Assembly (NCBI RefSeq): GCF_028640845.1
Contig: NC_080541.1
Location: 4,914,435 to 4,978,434 of the forward strand
DNA length: 64,000 nt
Direction of reading: 5' to 3'
Origin: Ahaetulla prasina
Lineage: Eukaryota; Chordata; Lepidosauria; Squamata; Colubridae
Shown here: in pieces, positions 32,092 through 43,128 of the stretch
Position numbering within the stretch: position 1 is the first letter of the stretch
Layout: the number at the start of each line of letters is the position of its first letter
Notes under the pieces: model-generated
Database searches by the model: none
What the model was told of the DNA's origin: nothing
The model's input: the letters and a program-made list of their open reading frames with translations, nothing else
Made by a program: the position numbers and the translations under genes

Positions 32092-32640
32092 TTACAGATT
32101 AACAGAGTTGGAAGGGACCTAATAGGTCATCTAGTCCAACCCCCTGCTCAAGCAGGAGACCCTACACCATTTCTGACAAATGGCAGTCCAGTCTCTTCTT
32201 GAAAGCTTCCAGTGATGAAGCTCCCACAACTTCCGAAGGCAACTTCTGTTCCATTGGTTGATTGTTCTCACTGTCAGAAAATTCCTCCTTATTTCCAGGT
32301 TGAATCTCTCCTTGGTCAGTTTCCATCCATTATTCCTTATCTGGCCTTCAGGTGCTTTGGAAAACAGCTTGACCCCCTCTTCTCTGTGGCAGCCCCTCAA
32401 TTATTGGAAGACAGCTATCATGTCTCCCCTGGTCCTTCTCTTCACCAGATTAGCCATGCCTAGTTCCTGCAACCATTCTTCATATGTTTTATTCTCCAGT
32501 CCCCTAATCATATTAGTTGCTCTCCTCTGCACTTTTTCTAGAGTCTCAACATCTTTTTTATAGTGTGGTGACCAAAACTGAATGCAGTACTCTAGGTGTG
32601 CCTTACTAAGGCTTTATAGAGTGGTATTAGTACCTCACTT
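32092..32640 (-). mobile_element. CR1 LINE 3' part
   Basis: From 'GAGTTGGAAGGGACCTAATA' to 'TAGGTGTGCCTTACTAAGGC'. Carries the pol C-terminus on the minus strand (KERFNLEIRRNFLTVRTINQWN), with frameshifts. Confidence 0.92.
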
Positions 32641-32659
32641 GATCTTTTAATAGATTTTA

Positions 32660-32940
32660 TTATAGATCAAAGACTCATAGAATCAAAGAATCATAGGAAC
32701 GTAGACTCAAAGAATAAAAGAATCATCGAATCAGAATCAAAGAATTATAGAATCAATCATAACATGATTCAATCTATCGTAGAATCAATAATAAAATCAT
32801 AGAATCAATCATAGAGTCAAATATGAGCTGATCATACAGTCATAAGACTGAAAGGAACCTCAGAGATCTACTAGTCCAAACTCCCTGGCCAAGCCAGAAG
32901 TCATGAAATCACCCAGGACAAATTACTGTCCAATTTCTCT
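32660..32940 (-). repeat. ATAGAATCA minisatellite plus CR1 scrap
   Basis: 'TCATAGAATCAAAGAATCAT' repeats with variation to about 32830, then a short CR1 tail ('GAACCTCAGAGATCTACTAG') to 32940. The minisatellite resembles an expanded CR1 tail. Confidence 0.75.
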
Positions 32941-32942
32941 CG

Positions 32943-33163
32943 AATAAAATAGAATAGAGTAGAGTAGAGTAGAGTAGAGTAGAGTAGAGTAGAGTAGAGT
33001 AGAGTAGAGTAGGATAGGGTAGGGTAGGGTAGGGTAGGGTAGGGTAGGGTAGGGTAGGGTAGGGTAGGGTAGAATAGAATAGAATAGAATAGAATAGAAT
33101 AGAATAGAATAGAATAGAATAGAATAGAATAGAATAGAATAGAATAGAATAGAATAGAATACC
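32943..33163. repeat. Compound pentamer array (AATAG, AGAGT, AGGGT)
   Basis: Blocks of AGAGT, then AGGGT, then AGAAT in series, adjoining a Snake1-like LINE. It is not telomeric (the period is 5, not 6). Confidence 0.95.
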
Positions 33164-33880
33164 CAGGTAGTTTGACAGTGCTTTGAGAATTATGTATTTA
33201 GCAGAATGATGACATAGGAGAAAACAGTCTCTGTTTTTAGTTGTTTGGACATGCAATGCCCTTTAGCAGTGTCCTGAGGGGGGAAAGTTGAAACAGTTTA
33301 TGTCCAGGATGTGAGTGGTCTGTAGATATTTTCAGAGCCCTCTTTCTGGCTAGCGCAGTACAAGTCCTCAATGGAAGGCAGGTTGGTAGCAGAGGTGGGT
33401 TTCAGCAGGTTCTGACCAGTTCTGGAGAACCGGTAGTGGAAATTTGGAGTACTTCAAAGAACTGGTAAATACCACCTCTGACTGGCCCCGCCCTGATCTA
33501 TTCACTGCCTCCCGAGTCCCAGCTGATCGGGAAGAAATGGGGATTTTGCAGTAACCTTCCCCTGGAATGGGGAGGGAATGGAGATTTTACAGCATCCTTC
33601 CCCTGCCACGCTCAGCAAGCCACACCCACCAAGCCATGCCACACCCACCAAGCCACGCCCACAGAACCCATAGTAAAAAAAAATGAATCCCACCACTGGG
33701 TGGTAGCAATTAAATAATTAAAGAAACAAGCATATGTAATAAAACACTATGACAACTCTTTAATTCCACAATATATGGACAGACTTAACCATAGTTTCAG
33801 TGGGGAAACTGTGACCATTCTAGACCAAGCCAAATTCCAAAATGCTAGAGAACATCTGGAAGCCCGGGATTCTGTTCCGA
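33164..33880 (-). mobile_element. Snake1-like LINE fragment split by a MITE
   Basis: 'TAGTTTGACAGTGCTTTGAG' to 'TCAATGGAAGGCAGGTTGGT', then the MITE, then 'CAATTAAATAATTAAAG'. The copy at 53.7 kb shows the uninterrupted site 'GGTTGGTAGCAATTATT'. Confidence 0.82.
33390..33698. mobile_element. hAT-like MITE (TSD GTTGGTAG/GGTGGTAG)
   Basis: CAGAGGTGGGTTTCA...GAATCCCACCACTG, 7/8 flanks. Inserted in the LINE just described. Confidence 0.92.
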
Positions 33881-34088
33881 AGAAGCTTCTTGGATGAGAA
33901 GCAAAACATCTTCAAGGAAAAACAAAGGAAGTCCAGTTGCCTCTTGACAAAGCACCTTTGGGACTACCATGACCTGGATGATAGACTTGGATGATGGAGA
34001 ATAGACATTTTAGTGATGCACTTCAGGAAAAACACCCTTTGAAGGGTGTGGGAGTATGAAATGGATTTCTAGAAACATGGCAGAAGAA

Positions 34089-34122
34089 CTGAAGAAGCTT
34101 CCTGGATGAGAAGAGAAACGTC
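34089..34122 (+). ncRNA. Candidate hammerhead core, family C
   Basis: CTGAAGA 34089-34095, stem II GCTTCC/AGAAGA (two positions decayed), loop TGGATG, intact GAAACGTC 34115-34122. Confidence 0.45.
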
Positions 34123-34182
34123 TTTGAAGAAAAACCAAAGAAAGTCCAGTTGCCTCTTGAAAAAACCACCTTGGGGACAACC

Positions 34183-34472
34183 CAGTGGTGAAATCCAAAT
34201 TTTTTTACTACCGGTTCTGTGGACATGGCTTGGTAGGTGTGGCTTGGTGGACATGGCAGGGGAAGGATACTGCAAAATCCCCATTCCCACCCCACTCCTG
34301 GGGAAGGATACTTCAAAATCTTCATTCCCACCCAACTCTGGGGCCAGCCAGAGGTAGTATTTGCCAGTTCTCTGAACTCCTCAAAATTTCCACTACCGGT
34401 TCTCCGAACTGCTCAAAATTTCTGCTACCAGTTCTCCAGAACCTGTCAGAACCTGCTGGGGTTTCACCCCTG
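34183..34472. mobile_element. hAT-like MITE (TSD GGACAACC)
   Basis: CAGTGGTGAAATCCA...GTTTCACCCCTG with perfect 8-bp flanks (34175-34182, 34473-34480). It is one of the best-defined copies and a good reference for the family. Confidence 0.96.
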
Positions 34473-34510
34473 GGACAACCATGACCTGGATGATGGAGAA
34501 TCTCCGTAGA

Positions 34511-35035
34511 CAAGCTTCTGAAGAGTCAAACCAGTAAAGCCAGCATGGAAGACCTCTTCCCCATACAGCTACACTCCAACGACCGCTACAGTTTGAATTT
34601 GGGGATGACTCTCAACTCTCGGTGTGTCTTGCTTCCAACAGCAGCTTGCATTAAAAGTCTGCTGTTGAGGCTTGCTTGGCAAGCAGGCAGCCTTGGAAAT
34701 TAAACCAATAAATCATAGGTGCACCCTTCTATAACAATAGCAATATAATAATAATATAACGGCCGGTGGCCAACAAATCTTCAATAACCAACACCTCTAA
34801 AATACCGCATGCCTGATTTATTCTAATACACGATTAGAAACTTAAAATATGAGAGGACATTTCATACCTCATTTGCTGTCACTGATTTATGAGGGAGCAA
34901 CATTTTCTGCTCGGCTCTTTTGGAGATGGAAAAGGGGTGACATTTGAAGACAGGTGCCTTACAGAGGTCTTCCCCTTCAACCCCTTGAACCCCTCAAAAA
35001 TAGGGTCTCTGAGAAAGATTCAGAGGGGTGTTTAA
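34511..35035. other. Unique sequence
   Basis: Nothing recognised. Confidence 0.5.
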
Positions 35036-35701
35036 TCAAAAGAGATCCAATCTAGCATTAAAGAGAAATTTCTTCACAGTGAGGACCATCAATCAGTAGA
35101 ATGACATGTATCCAGAAGTTGTGGGTGCTCCATCGCTGGAGGTTTTCGAGAAGAGACTGGGCAGCCATTTCTCCAGGACTGAAATCCAGCAGGGGTGAAA
35201 TCCAGCAGGTTCTGACAGGTTCTGGAGAACCGGTAGCGGAAATTTTGAGTAGTTCAGAGAAACCGGCAAATATAACCTCTGGCTGGCCCCCGAGTGGGAT
35301 GGGAATGGAGATTTTGCAGTATTTTTCCCCTAGGATAGGGTGGGAATGGAGATTTTGCAATATCCTTCCCCTGCCACGCCCACCAAGCCACACCACGCCA
35401 GAGGCGGGTTTCAGAGGTGACCAGTTCTGGAGAACCGGTAGAGGAAATTTTGAGTAGTTCGGAGAAGCGGTAGTAAAAATTCTGACTGACCCCACCCCCA
35501 TCTATTCTCTGCCTCCTGAGTCCCAGCTGATCAGGAGGAAATGGGGATTTTGGAGTAACCTTCCCCTGCCACGCCCACCAAGCCATGCCATGCCGTGCCC
35601 ACCAAGCCACACCCACAGAACCGGTAGTAAAAAAAAAATTGGATTTCACCACTGGTATAAAGTCTCCTGCTTGAGCAGGGGGTTGGAACAGAAGACCTGG
35701 A
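35036..35701 (+). mobile_element. CR1 LINE 3' end interrupted by MITEs
   Basis: 'GAAATTTCTTCACAGTGAGG' to about 35172, resuming at 35655 'GTATAAAGTCTCCTGCTTGA'. Confidence 0.82.
35190..35654. mobile_element. Two fused hAT-like MITE copies
   Basis: Starts CAGGGGTGAAATCCA and ends GGATTTCACCACTG. Near 35400 the first copy runs straight into a second copy's end ('CAGAGGCGGGTTTCAGAGG'), so the first right end is missing. Nesting or recombination between copies. Confidence 0.78.
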
Positions 35702-36212
35702 GACTAAAACATATGAAGAAATCTAAAGAAAAGATGAAGAAATCTAAAGAAAAGAAGAATTAGGGATGACATGATAGCAGTCTTCCAGTATTTGAGGGAC
35801 TGCCACAAAGAAGACAGGGGTCAACTTATTCTCCAAAGAACCGGAAGGCAAGAAGACAAGAAATGATGGATGGAAACTCATCAAGGAGAGAAGCAACCTG
35901 GAACTAAAGAGAAACTTCCTTAAGAGTGAGGACAATCAATCAGTGGAACAGCTTGCCACCAGAGGTTGCGGGTGCTCCACTGGAGGTTTTTAAGAAGAGA
36001 CTAGACAGTCACTTGTCTGAAATAGAATAGGTTCTACTCCTTGAGCAGGGGGCTGGACTAGAAGACCTCCAAGGTCCCTTCCAGCTCATTCTATTCTATT
36101 CTAGTCTAGTCTAGTCTAGTCTAGTTGAGTCGAGTCGAGTCGAGTCGAATCGAGTCTATTCCATTCCATTCTAAAACCTCCAAGGTCCCTTCCAACTCTG
36201 TTATTCTGTATA
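35702..36212 (+). mobile_element. CR1 LINE 3' end with mutated pentamer tract
   Basis: CR1 to about 36090, then CTATT, CTAGT and GAGTC pentamers (36085-36172), then a second CR1 tail ('CCAAGGTCCCTTCCAACTCT'). Confidence 0.85.
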
Positions 36213-36508
36213 TTGTAAATCCCCCAATTTATTTCAAAATCAATCCAGTCCCACTGCCATCTCTAGTGAGGGGGAAGTTGTTGCAACTATCACTTGTATC
36301 TCCTTTGACTTTTGGAGAACTATTTTTTTAAGAGCAAACTCTGGCCCATCACCGCATCCTTCAATTGAACCCATGCTCTCCCCTTCTTATTTCCTCATCC
36401 CTTTTATTAAGTGAGCCTGAGTTTAAATATTATGAGGAAGGAAGAGAAATTGCTCATTCGGTTTAGTTTTCCCAACAGGACAGAAAAAATAGATAAAACG
36501 CAAAGAAA

Positions 36509-37535
36509 GATGCTGAGACCAGAGAAAGTGTCAGAGAAGAACAACAGAGAAGATAACAGGACTGGAGGCTAAATTACATGATGAGTGATAGGATGGATGA
36601 ATGATTGAGAGATGGTATATCTAGCCTGTTGAAGAGAAGGGACATGGTAGCAGTCTTTCAATATTTGAGGGGTGGTCACAGAAGGGGGTTGACTTAGTCC
36701 CCAAACAATTGCTACCAACCTGCCTTCCATTGAGGACCGGTATACTGCATGAGTCAGAAAGAGGGCTGTGAAAATATCTACAGACCCCTCACATCTTGGA
36801 CATAAACTGTTTCAAATCCTACTCAAAATGACGCTACAGAGCACTGCACACCAGAACAACTGGACACAAGAACAGTTTCTTCCCAAATGCAATCACTCTG
36901 CTAAACAAATAATTCCCTCAACACTGTCAAACTATTTACTAAATCTGCACCACTATTAATCTTCTTATCATTCCCATCACCAATCTCTTTCCACTTATGA
37001 CTGTATGACTGTAACTTTGTTGCTTGTATCCTTACGATTTATATTGATATTGTTTCCTGATTGCTTATTTGAACCCTATGACTATCATTAATTGTTGTAT
37101 CTTATGATTCTTGATGAATATATCTTTTCTTTTATGTACGCTGAGAGCATCTGCACCAAGACAATTTCCTTGTGTATCCAATCACATTTGGCCAATAAAA
37201 AATTCTATTCTATTCTATTCTATTCTATTCTATTCTATTCTATTCTATTCTATTCTATTCTATTCTATGAACCTGACAGTAGGACAAGTAGCAATGGATG
37301 GAAACTAATCAAAGAGAGAAGAAACTTAGAACTCAGGAGACATTTCTAGACAGTTAAAACAATTAATCAGTGGAACTCCTGGCCTTCAGAAATTGTAGGT
37401 TCCCCATCATTGAAGGCATTCAAAAAGAAATTGGACAGCCCTTTGTCTGGAATAGTTTAGGTTTCCTGTTTGAGCAGGGGGTTGGACTAGAAGACCTCCA
37501 AGGTCCCTCCCATCTCTGTTATTCTAAAGATCTTG
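36509..37535 (+). mobile_element. CR1 LINE 3' part split by a Snake1-like LINE
   Basis: 36509-36708 holds the upstream half ('TTTCAATATTTGAGGGGTGG'), 37268-37535 the downstream half ('GGATGGAAACTAATCAAAGA'). Together they give one continuous CR1 end. Confidence 0.9.
36709..37267 (+). mobile_element. Snake1-like LINE 3' end with (AATAG)n tail
   Basis: From 'TTGCTACCAACCTGCCTTCC' through the pol end to 'AATCACATTTGGCCAATAAA' and (TTCTA)n 37203-37267. Nested in a CR1. Confidence 0.92.
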
Positions 37536-37860
37536 AGTCCGTGTTGATTCTATGTTCCAAGTTTCTTTGTGTAAGCATCGGAACCTGTGAAAAGAATAAC
37601 AACTTAATGCAGTTCTCTAAGAGGTTTATTTTAGAACTACCGTAAAATGTGGTCCCTCCAGGTTTCTAAAAATGGAGAGTCATTTCTGGAAATGAGCAAG
37701 GAGAAATTCCTCCATTACTTTAAACAGTTTGAGGAAAACAAGGTTTGAAGACATTTGGGGAGTTGATTGCTTTGTTTTCCTTTTTATTTTCTGAAATGCC
37801 TCAAATTGATATTTGAGAATAGAATATTTTGTCACTCAGGGTTTAAAATGGGGGGTCTTT
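37536..37860. other. Unique sequence
   Basis: Nothing recognised. Confidence 0.5.
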
Positions 37861-37940
37861 GATGCTGTTTTTGTTTATTTTCTGGCAAACATTTCATTAC
37901 CTAGCTAGATAACGTCAGAAGGGAGTGGGGCTTGTTCTTC
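37861..37940 (-). repeat. Family A hammerhead-like unit, reversed and degraded
   Basis: Minus: 'CCCCACTCCCTTCTGACGTT', 'ATCTAGCTAGGTAATGAAAT'. It keeps CGTTATC where other copies have TGTTACC, which helps reconstruct the ancestral CpG. Confidence 0.65.
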
Positions 37941-37979
37941 TTACATAATGTCCACTAAACACCAAGTTTAATACTAAAC

Positions 37980-38501
37980 CAGGGGTAATCAACCTTTCTA
38001 TACCTACCGCCCACTTTTGTATCTCTGTTAGTAGTAAAATTTTCTAACCGCCCACCGGTTCCACAGTACTGTGCCATGTATCGTCGTCTGCGCATGCCTC
38101 TCGCGCATCGTGGATTGGGTTTGGGGGGTCCCCCGCCGGCTACCAGCTCTGCTCGTCTGTTACAGCTGGGTCGTGTGGGGGGAGACGCGCGAGCTATTCT
38201 GGGACGAGGCTCTTTTGTTTGCGGTCGCACTATAGCGCCATTTAGTTTCACTTACGTAACGCGAACTGAAATTATGCGCGGGTGATACAAATAATATATT
38301 TTCAGAAATTTAAATTGTCACGGAGAATTTTATGAAAACCGAATGAAAATGTTTTTAAATAATGCTATGATTTTTTTTAAAAAAAAGTCAATTAAATTAA
38401 AAAAAAGGAAAGTTCTTCAGTATCAGACAAAACCCCAACCGCCCACCATGAAAGCTGGAACGCCCACGAGTGGGCAGTAGGGACCAGGTTGACTACCACT
38501 G
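37980..38501. mobile_element. hAT-like non-autonomous element (TSD TACTAAAC/TACTAGAC)
   Basis: CAGGGGTAATCAACCTT...AGGTTGACTACCACTG inverted ends, 7/8 flanks. A different family from the GGTGAAATCC MITEs. GC-rich, with many CpGs, and no transposase. Confidence 0.88.
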
Positions 38502-38504
38502 TAC

Positions 38505-39270
38505 TAGACCAGTGAGCAAGAACTAAACAATACCCCAATCAAAGACCTGCCAACTCAGACAAACAGGTTAACAGCAAATAACAGCCTAATCACTGACAGG
38601 GCAAATCTGTCAATAAATAAACAGATTAAAAACAATAAATGGAGAGCAAACACCTCAACCTCCCAGCACTGATGATGTTACTGAGCTGGGTACTGAAACA
38701 TCTGCAAGAAAACAACGAAGCTCAGAGAGCACCAAAGACCTCACAGTCCTCCTCCTCCTCCTCCTCCTCTTCTTCTTCCTCCTCTTCCTCCTCCTTTTCT
38801 TCCTCCTCCTCTCCATAAACCCCACTCCCTTCTGACACTGGTGTTGTTACCTAATTGGGTAATGAAATGTCTGCAAGGAAACAACCACATTCAGAGACCA
38901 CATTTCTCCTCCTCCTCCTCTTCCTCCTCCTTCTCCTCCTCCCAATCCTCCTCCACTTCTCCACACACACCCTTCTTTCTAGCACTGATGATGTTGGCTA
39001 GTTGGGTCTAGAAAAAAGCACTGATGATGTTGCCTAGAAAAAAAACCAAGCTCAGAGAACACCCAGGACCTCACTGTCCTCCTCCTCCTTCTCCTCCTCC
39101 TCCTCCTCCTCCTCCTCCTCCTCCTCCTCCTTCTCCTCCTCCTCCTCCTCCTCCTCCTCCTCCTCCTCCTCCTCTCCACAAACCCCATTCCCTTCTATCT
39201 CTGATGATGTTACCTAGTTGGGTCATGAAACATCTGCAAGACAACAGAGAGCACCAAGGCCTCCTTTATG
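38505..39270 (+). repeat. Array of five family A hammerhead-like units with CTC tracts
   Basis: Cores at about 38669, 38839, 38985, 39020 and 39201. The 39201-39234 core is best: CTGATGA, GTTACC, loop, GGTCAT, GAAACATC. CCT tracts sit at the same place in each unit. The proline frame over 39081-39174 comes from CCT repeats. Confidence 0.78.
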
Positions 39271-39774
39271 CCTCAAATTTTCTTGTGCTCGCTGTTTCCC
39301 ATTTAGCTTGCAGTAAAAAATTTTCCCTATAGATGTGAAGAAATGGGAGGGCAAGAAAACGGATACCCATAAAATTAGAGGTCGCAAAGACAGCTCAGGA
39401 TAATAATTGGAATTATTTATGGATGAGATTAAAAGTGTAAGTGACATGATCACATTTTGAGCGTTTGGACAGAGAAGCAATCAAGATGACTTCGAATTAA
39501 TTTCCAAAAGAATATTAAATGTTATTACCTCAGAAATTTATAAGTAGAATATATCACTTTGGCACTTCTCTTTTGCCCAATAACAGAACTAGCTAATTCT
39601 GGAATGAGGTTGGGTTAGGTTCAGCTGACCTCTTGCTGATGTTGGAAGTGGTTAATGGAACTTTTTTCCCCCCTATAAAATAATTAAAAATGATAGACTC
39701 TGGCTCTGAACTTCAGAGAAAACTGGGTCGAGACGTTGTAAGATAAGATAATTTTGGTTGCTGCATTGTGCACA
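39271..39774. other. Unique sequence
   Basis: Nothing recognised. Confidence 0.5.
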
Positions 39775-40290
39775 TATTTATTTATTTGTTTCTTTATATT
39801 CTACTTTTATTATTTTGACAAATAGTTCAAGGTGGCGAGCGTATCCAACACATCATCTTCCTCCTATTTTCCTCACAACAACAACCTTGTGAGGTAGGTT
39901 TGGCTGAGAGAAAACAACTGGCCCAAAGTCATGTAGCTTGCTTTCATGTCTCAGGGACTAGAACTCAGAATTTCCTGGTTATTGACCCAAAGTCACCCAG
40001 CCAGTTTTCATGTCCAAGGCAGGATTAGAACTCACAGTCTCCTGGTGATTGACCCAAAGTCACCCAGCCAGTTTTCATGCCTCAGGCAGGACTAGAACTC
40101 AGAGTCTCCTGTTTATTGACCCACAGTCACCCAACCGGTTTTCATCCCTCAGGCGGGACTAGAACTCACAGTCTCCTGGTGAATGTCTCTAAGTTACCCA
40201 GCTGGTTTTCAAGGCTAAAGAGGGTCTTTAATTCACCGTCTCTTGCTTTCTAGCCTTGTGCCTTAACCACTTGACCAAACTGGCTCAGAA
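39775..40290 (-). mobile_element. tRNA-derived SINE with expanded middle
   Basis: Minus: head 'GAGCCAGTTTGGTCAAGTGG' (A box), about five copies of a 66-bp unit ('GGTGACTTTGGGTCAATCAC'), then the SINE end 'CAAGGTTGTTGTTGTGAGG', 'CGCCACCTTGAACTATTTGT'. Same family as 15270. Confidence 0.85.
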
Positions 40291-40529
40291 TGCGCTCTCT
40301 TTTCTTCTGATAAAGTAGACACGGACAATCTCAAGAACACGTTTTCTCACAGAATTGGTTTTCGGGGTGGGGGGGAAGCTTTTGAAAATCTGAGCATCTC
40401 TTAAATTCCATGCAACATAACCGCAGCTACCCCGAGAGAAGTTCTTGCAGTTGAGGCAGAAATCAGTCTGGAGTAATCAGGAGTGATCTAATAAAAGAGA
40501 ATGGCTGTAGCTCAGGTTTGAACTTTGGG

Positions 40530-41180
40530 GTCCCTGCTGCTCTCTGAGCTTGGTTGCAAGAGTTTTACATGAAGGGGAGGAGGGGGAGGAAGAGGAGGAG
40601 GAAGAGGAAGGGGGAAGGGGGAGGAAGAGGAGGAAATAGAAAGGAATGAAGGAGGAGGAGAAGGATAGAAGGAGGAGGAGGAAATAGAAAGGAATGAAGA
40701 AGGAGGAGATGGAGGAGGAGGAAGAAGAGGAAAGAAGGAGAAGGAGAGGAGGAGGAGGTGGAGATGGTGGAGGAGGAGGAGGAGGAGGAGGAGGAGGAGG
40801 AGGAGGGAATAGAAAGGAATGAAGGAGATGGAAGAGGACGAGGAGGAGGGGGGGAGGAGGGGGAGGAGGAGGAGAAGAAGAAGAAGGAGAAGGAGAAGGA
40901 GAAGGAGAAGAAGAAGATGATAACCATCTGACTGAGATGGTGTAGGGTTTCCTGCCTAAGCAGGGAGGTGGACTAGAAGGCCTCCAAGGTCCCTTCCAAC
41001 TCTGTTGTTATATATTATATGAAGAAGAAGAAGAAAAAGAAGAAGAAGAAGAAGAAGAAGAAGAAGGAGGAGGAGGAGGAGGAGGAGGAGGAGGAGGAGG
41101 AGGAGGAGGAGGAGGAGGAGGAAGAGGAGGAGGAGGAGGAGGAGGAGGAGAAGAAGGAGAAGAAGAAGAAGAAGAAGAAA
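40530..41180. repeat. GGA/GAA arrays around a CR1 tail
   Basis: A reversed family A scrap (40530-40560), (GGA)n 40570-40916, a plus CR1 3' end 40917-41012, and (GAA/GGA)n 41019-41180. Poly-Leu and poly-Ser frames are artefacts. Confidence 0.9.
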
Positions 41181-41404
41181 TAACTTCACTCACAGGCTTG
41201 TCTTCCACCTCTTAGAGCAGTGCTTGTAAACCTAAACAACTCTAATGTAGGCTGACTCCATCTCCCAGAATTCCCCAGCCACCACAGCTATTGCCAAGAA
41301 CTCTAGGAGCTGATGTCCACCCATTTCAAATTTGCCAAAAGGGCTTTTGAAGCACCTTTAATTGCACCCTCATTGCCAACGTGTAGAGGGCCAAGGTATG
41401 CATG

Positions 41405-42275
41405 CTGTGATGAGATTAAGATTGGAAGGCAATATAGGTTCTGGTTCTGAAGACTAGAGAGGGCTAAGAGGTAATAAGATGGGGATGAAAGACTTTGTAA
41501 GAGAACGGAACAGTTACTAATCCGTTCAGAGATCTTGAAAAGTTTGCTCGTTGGCTGGAGCAAAGCAATTTTGAGCAGACTCTTTCTCTATTTCTTCAGC
41601 CAGCATTAGGGATGGCCTGATGTCAGCCAGAATACAGAGGAATAGAATAGAATAGAATAGAATAGAATAGAATAGAATAGAATAGAATAGAATTTTATTA
41701 TTTTGACAAATAGTTCAAGGTGGCGAGCGTATCCAACACATCATCTTCCTCCTATTTTCCTCACAACAACAACCTTGTGAGGTAGGTTTGGCTGAGAGAA
41801 AACAACTGGCCCAAAGTCATGTAGCTTGCTTTCATGTCTCAGGGACTAGAACTCACAGTCTCCTGGTGATTGACCCAAAGTCACCCAGCCAGTTTTCATG
41901 TCCAAGGCAGGATTAGAACTCACAGTCTCCTGGTGATTGACCCAAAGTCACCCAGCCAGTTTTCATGCCTCAGGCAGGACTAGAACTCAGAGTCTCCTGT
42001 TTATTGACCCACAGTCACCCAACCGGTTTTCATCCTGTGATGAGATTAAGATTGGAAGGCAATATAGGTTCTGGTTCTGAAGACTAGAGAGGGCTAAGAG
42101 GTAATAAGATGGGGATGAAAGACTTTGTAAGAGAACGGAACAGTTACTAATCCGTTCAGAGATCTTGAAAAGTTTGCTCGTTGGCTGGAGCAAAGCAATT
42201 TTGAGCAGACTCTTTCTCTATTTCTTCAGCCAGCATTAGGGATGGCCTGATGTCAGCCAGAATACAGAGGAAAAA
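41405..42275. repeat. Mosaic duplication around an (AATAG)n array
   Basis: 41405-41640 recurs at 42036-42271 almost unchanged. Between them lie (AATAG)n (41640-41693) and a copy of 39812-40152 (the SINE end). Junctions fall at short shared sequences such as CATCCTGTGATG. Confidence 0.9.
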
Positions 42276-42286
42276 GAGAAAAGCAA

Positions 42287-43128
42287 AATAGAATAGAATA
42301 GAATACAATAGAATAGAATAGAATTTTATTGGCCAAGTGTGATTGGACACACAAGGAATTTGTCTTGGTGCATATGCTCTCAGTGTACATAAAAGAACCC
42401 CTCCATACTTCCACCTCTCACAATACTAGACAACACAGTATCAACAGTAGAAACCTTTAAATTTCTAGGTTCTATCATATCGCAAGATCTAAAATGGACA
42501 GCCAACATCAAAAACATCATTAAAAAAGGACAACAAAGAATGTTCTTTCTGCGCCAACTCAGTAAGCTCAAACTGCCCAAGGAGCTGCTGATTCAGTTCT
42601 ACAGAGGAATTATTGAGTCTGTCATTTGCACCTCTATAACTGTCTGGTTCGGTTCTGCAACCCAACAAGAAAGACACAGACTTCAGAGGATAATTAGAAC
42701 TGTAGAAAAAATAATTGCTACCAACCTGCCTTCCATTGAGGACCTGTATACTGCACGAATCAAGAAGAGGGCCGTGAAAATATTTACAGACCCCTCGCAT
42801 CCTGGATATAAACTGTTTCAACTCCTACCCTCAAAACGATGCTATAGAGCACTGCACACCAGAACAACTAGACACAAGAACAGTTTTTTCCCGAAGGCCA
42901 TCACTCTGCTAAACAAATAATTCCATCAACACTGTCAGACTATTTACTGAATCTGCACTACTATTAATCTTCCCATCGTTCCCATCACCAATCTCTTTCC
43001 ACTTATGACTGTATGACTGTAACTTGTTGCTGGCAATCCTTATGATTTATATTGATATACTGACCATCAATTGTGTTGTAAATGTTGGACCTTGATGAAC
43101 GTATCTTTTCTTTTATGTACACTGAATA
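42287..43128 (-). mobile_element. Snake1-like LINE with inverted 5' part
   Basis: 42287-42397 is the minus-strand 3' end with its (AATAG)n tail. 42398-43128 is the upstream LINE part in plus orientation, ending exactly where the other begins (both include TTCTTTTATGTACACTGA). It carries an open pol end (42398-42920: QFYRGIIESVICTSITVWFG, LPSIEDLYTARIKKRAVKIF). Confidence 0.88.

Larger units (their letters stand above)
33881..34510 (+). repeat. Two family C hammerhead-like units, second split by a MITE
   Basis: First unit about 33881-33995, second about 34083-34182, resuming at 34473 with 'GGACAACCATGACCTGGATG'. Shared body 'AAAGTCCAGTTGCCTCTTGA'. Confidence 0.75.

Noticed and set aside
33010..33075. 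TAGGG repeats as interstitial telomere
   Set aside because: Period is five (AGGGT), not TTAGGG, and it grades into AGAGT and AGAAT.
40956..41208. Poly-Leu and poly-Pro frames, possible membrane peptide
   Set aside because: Produced by GAA/GGA arrays.
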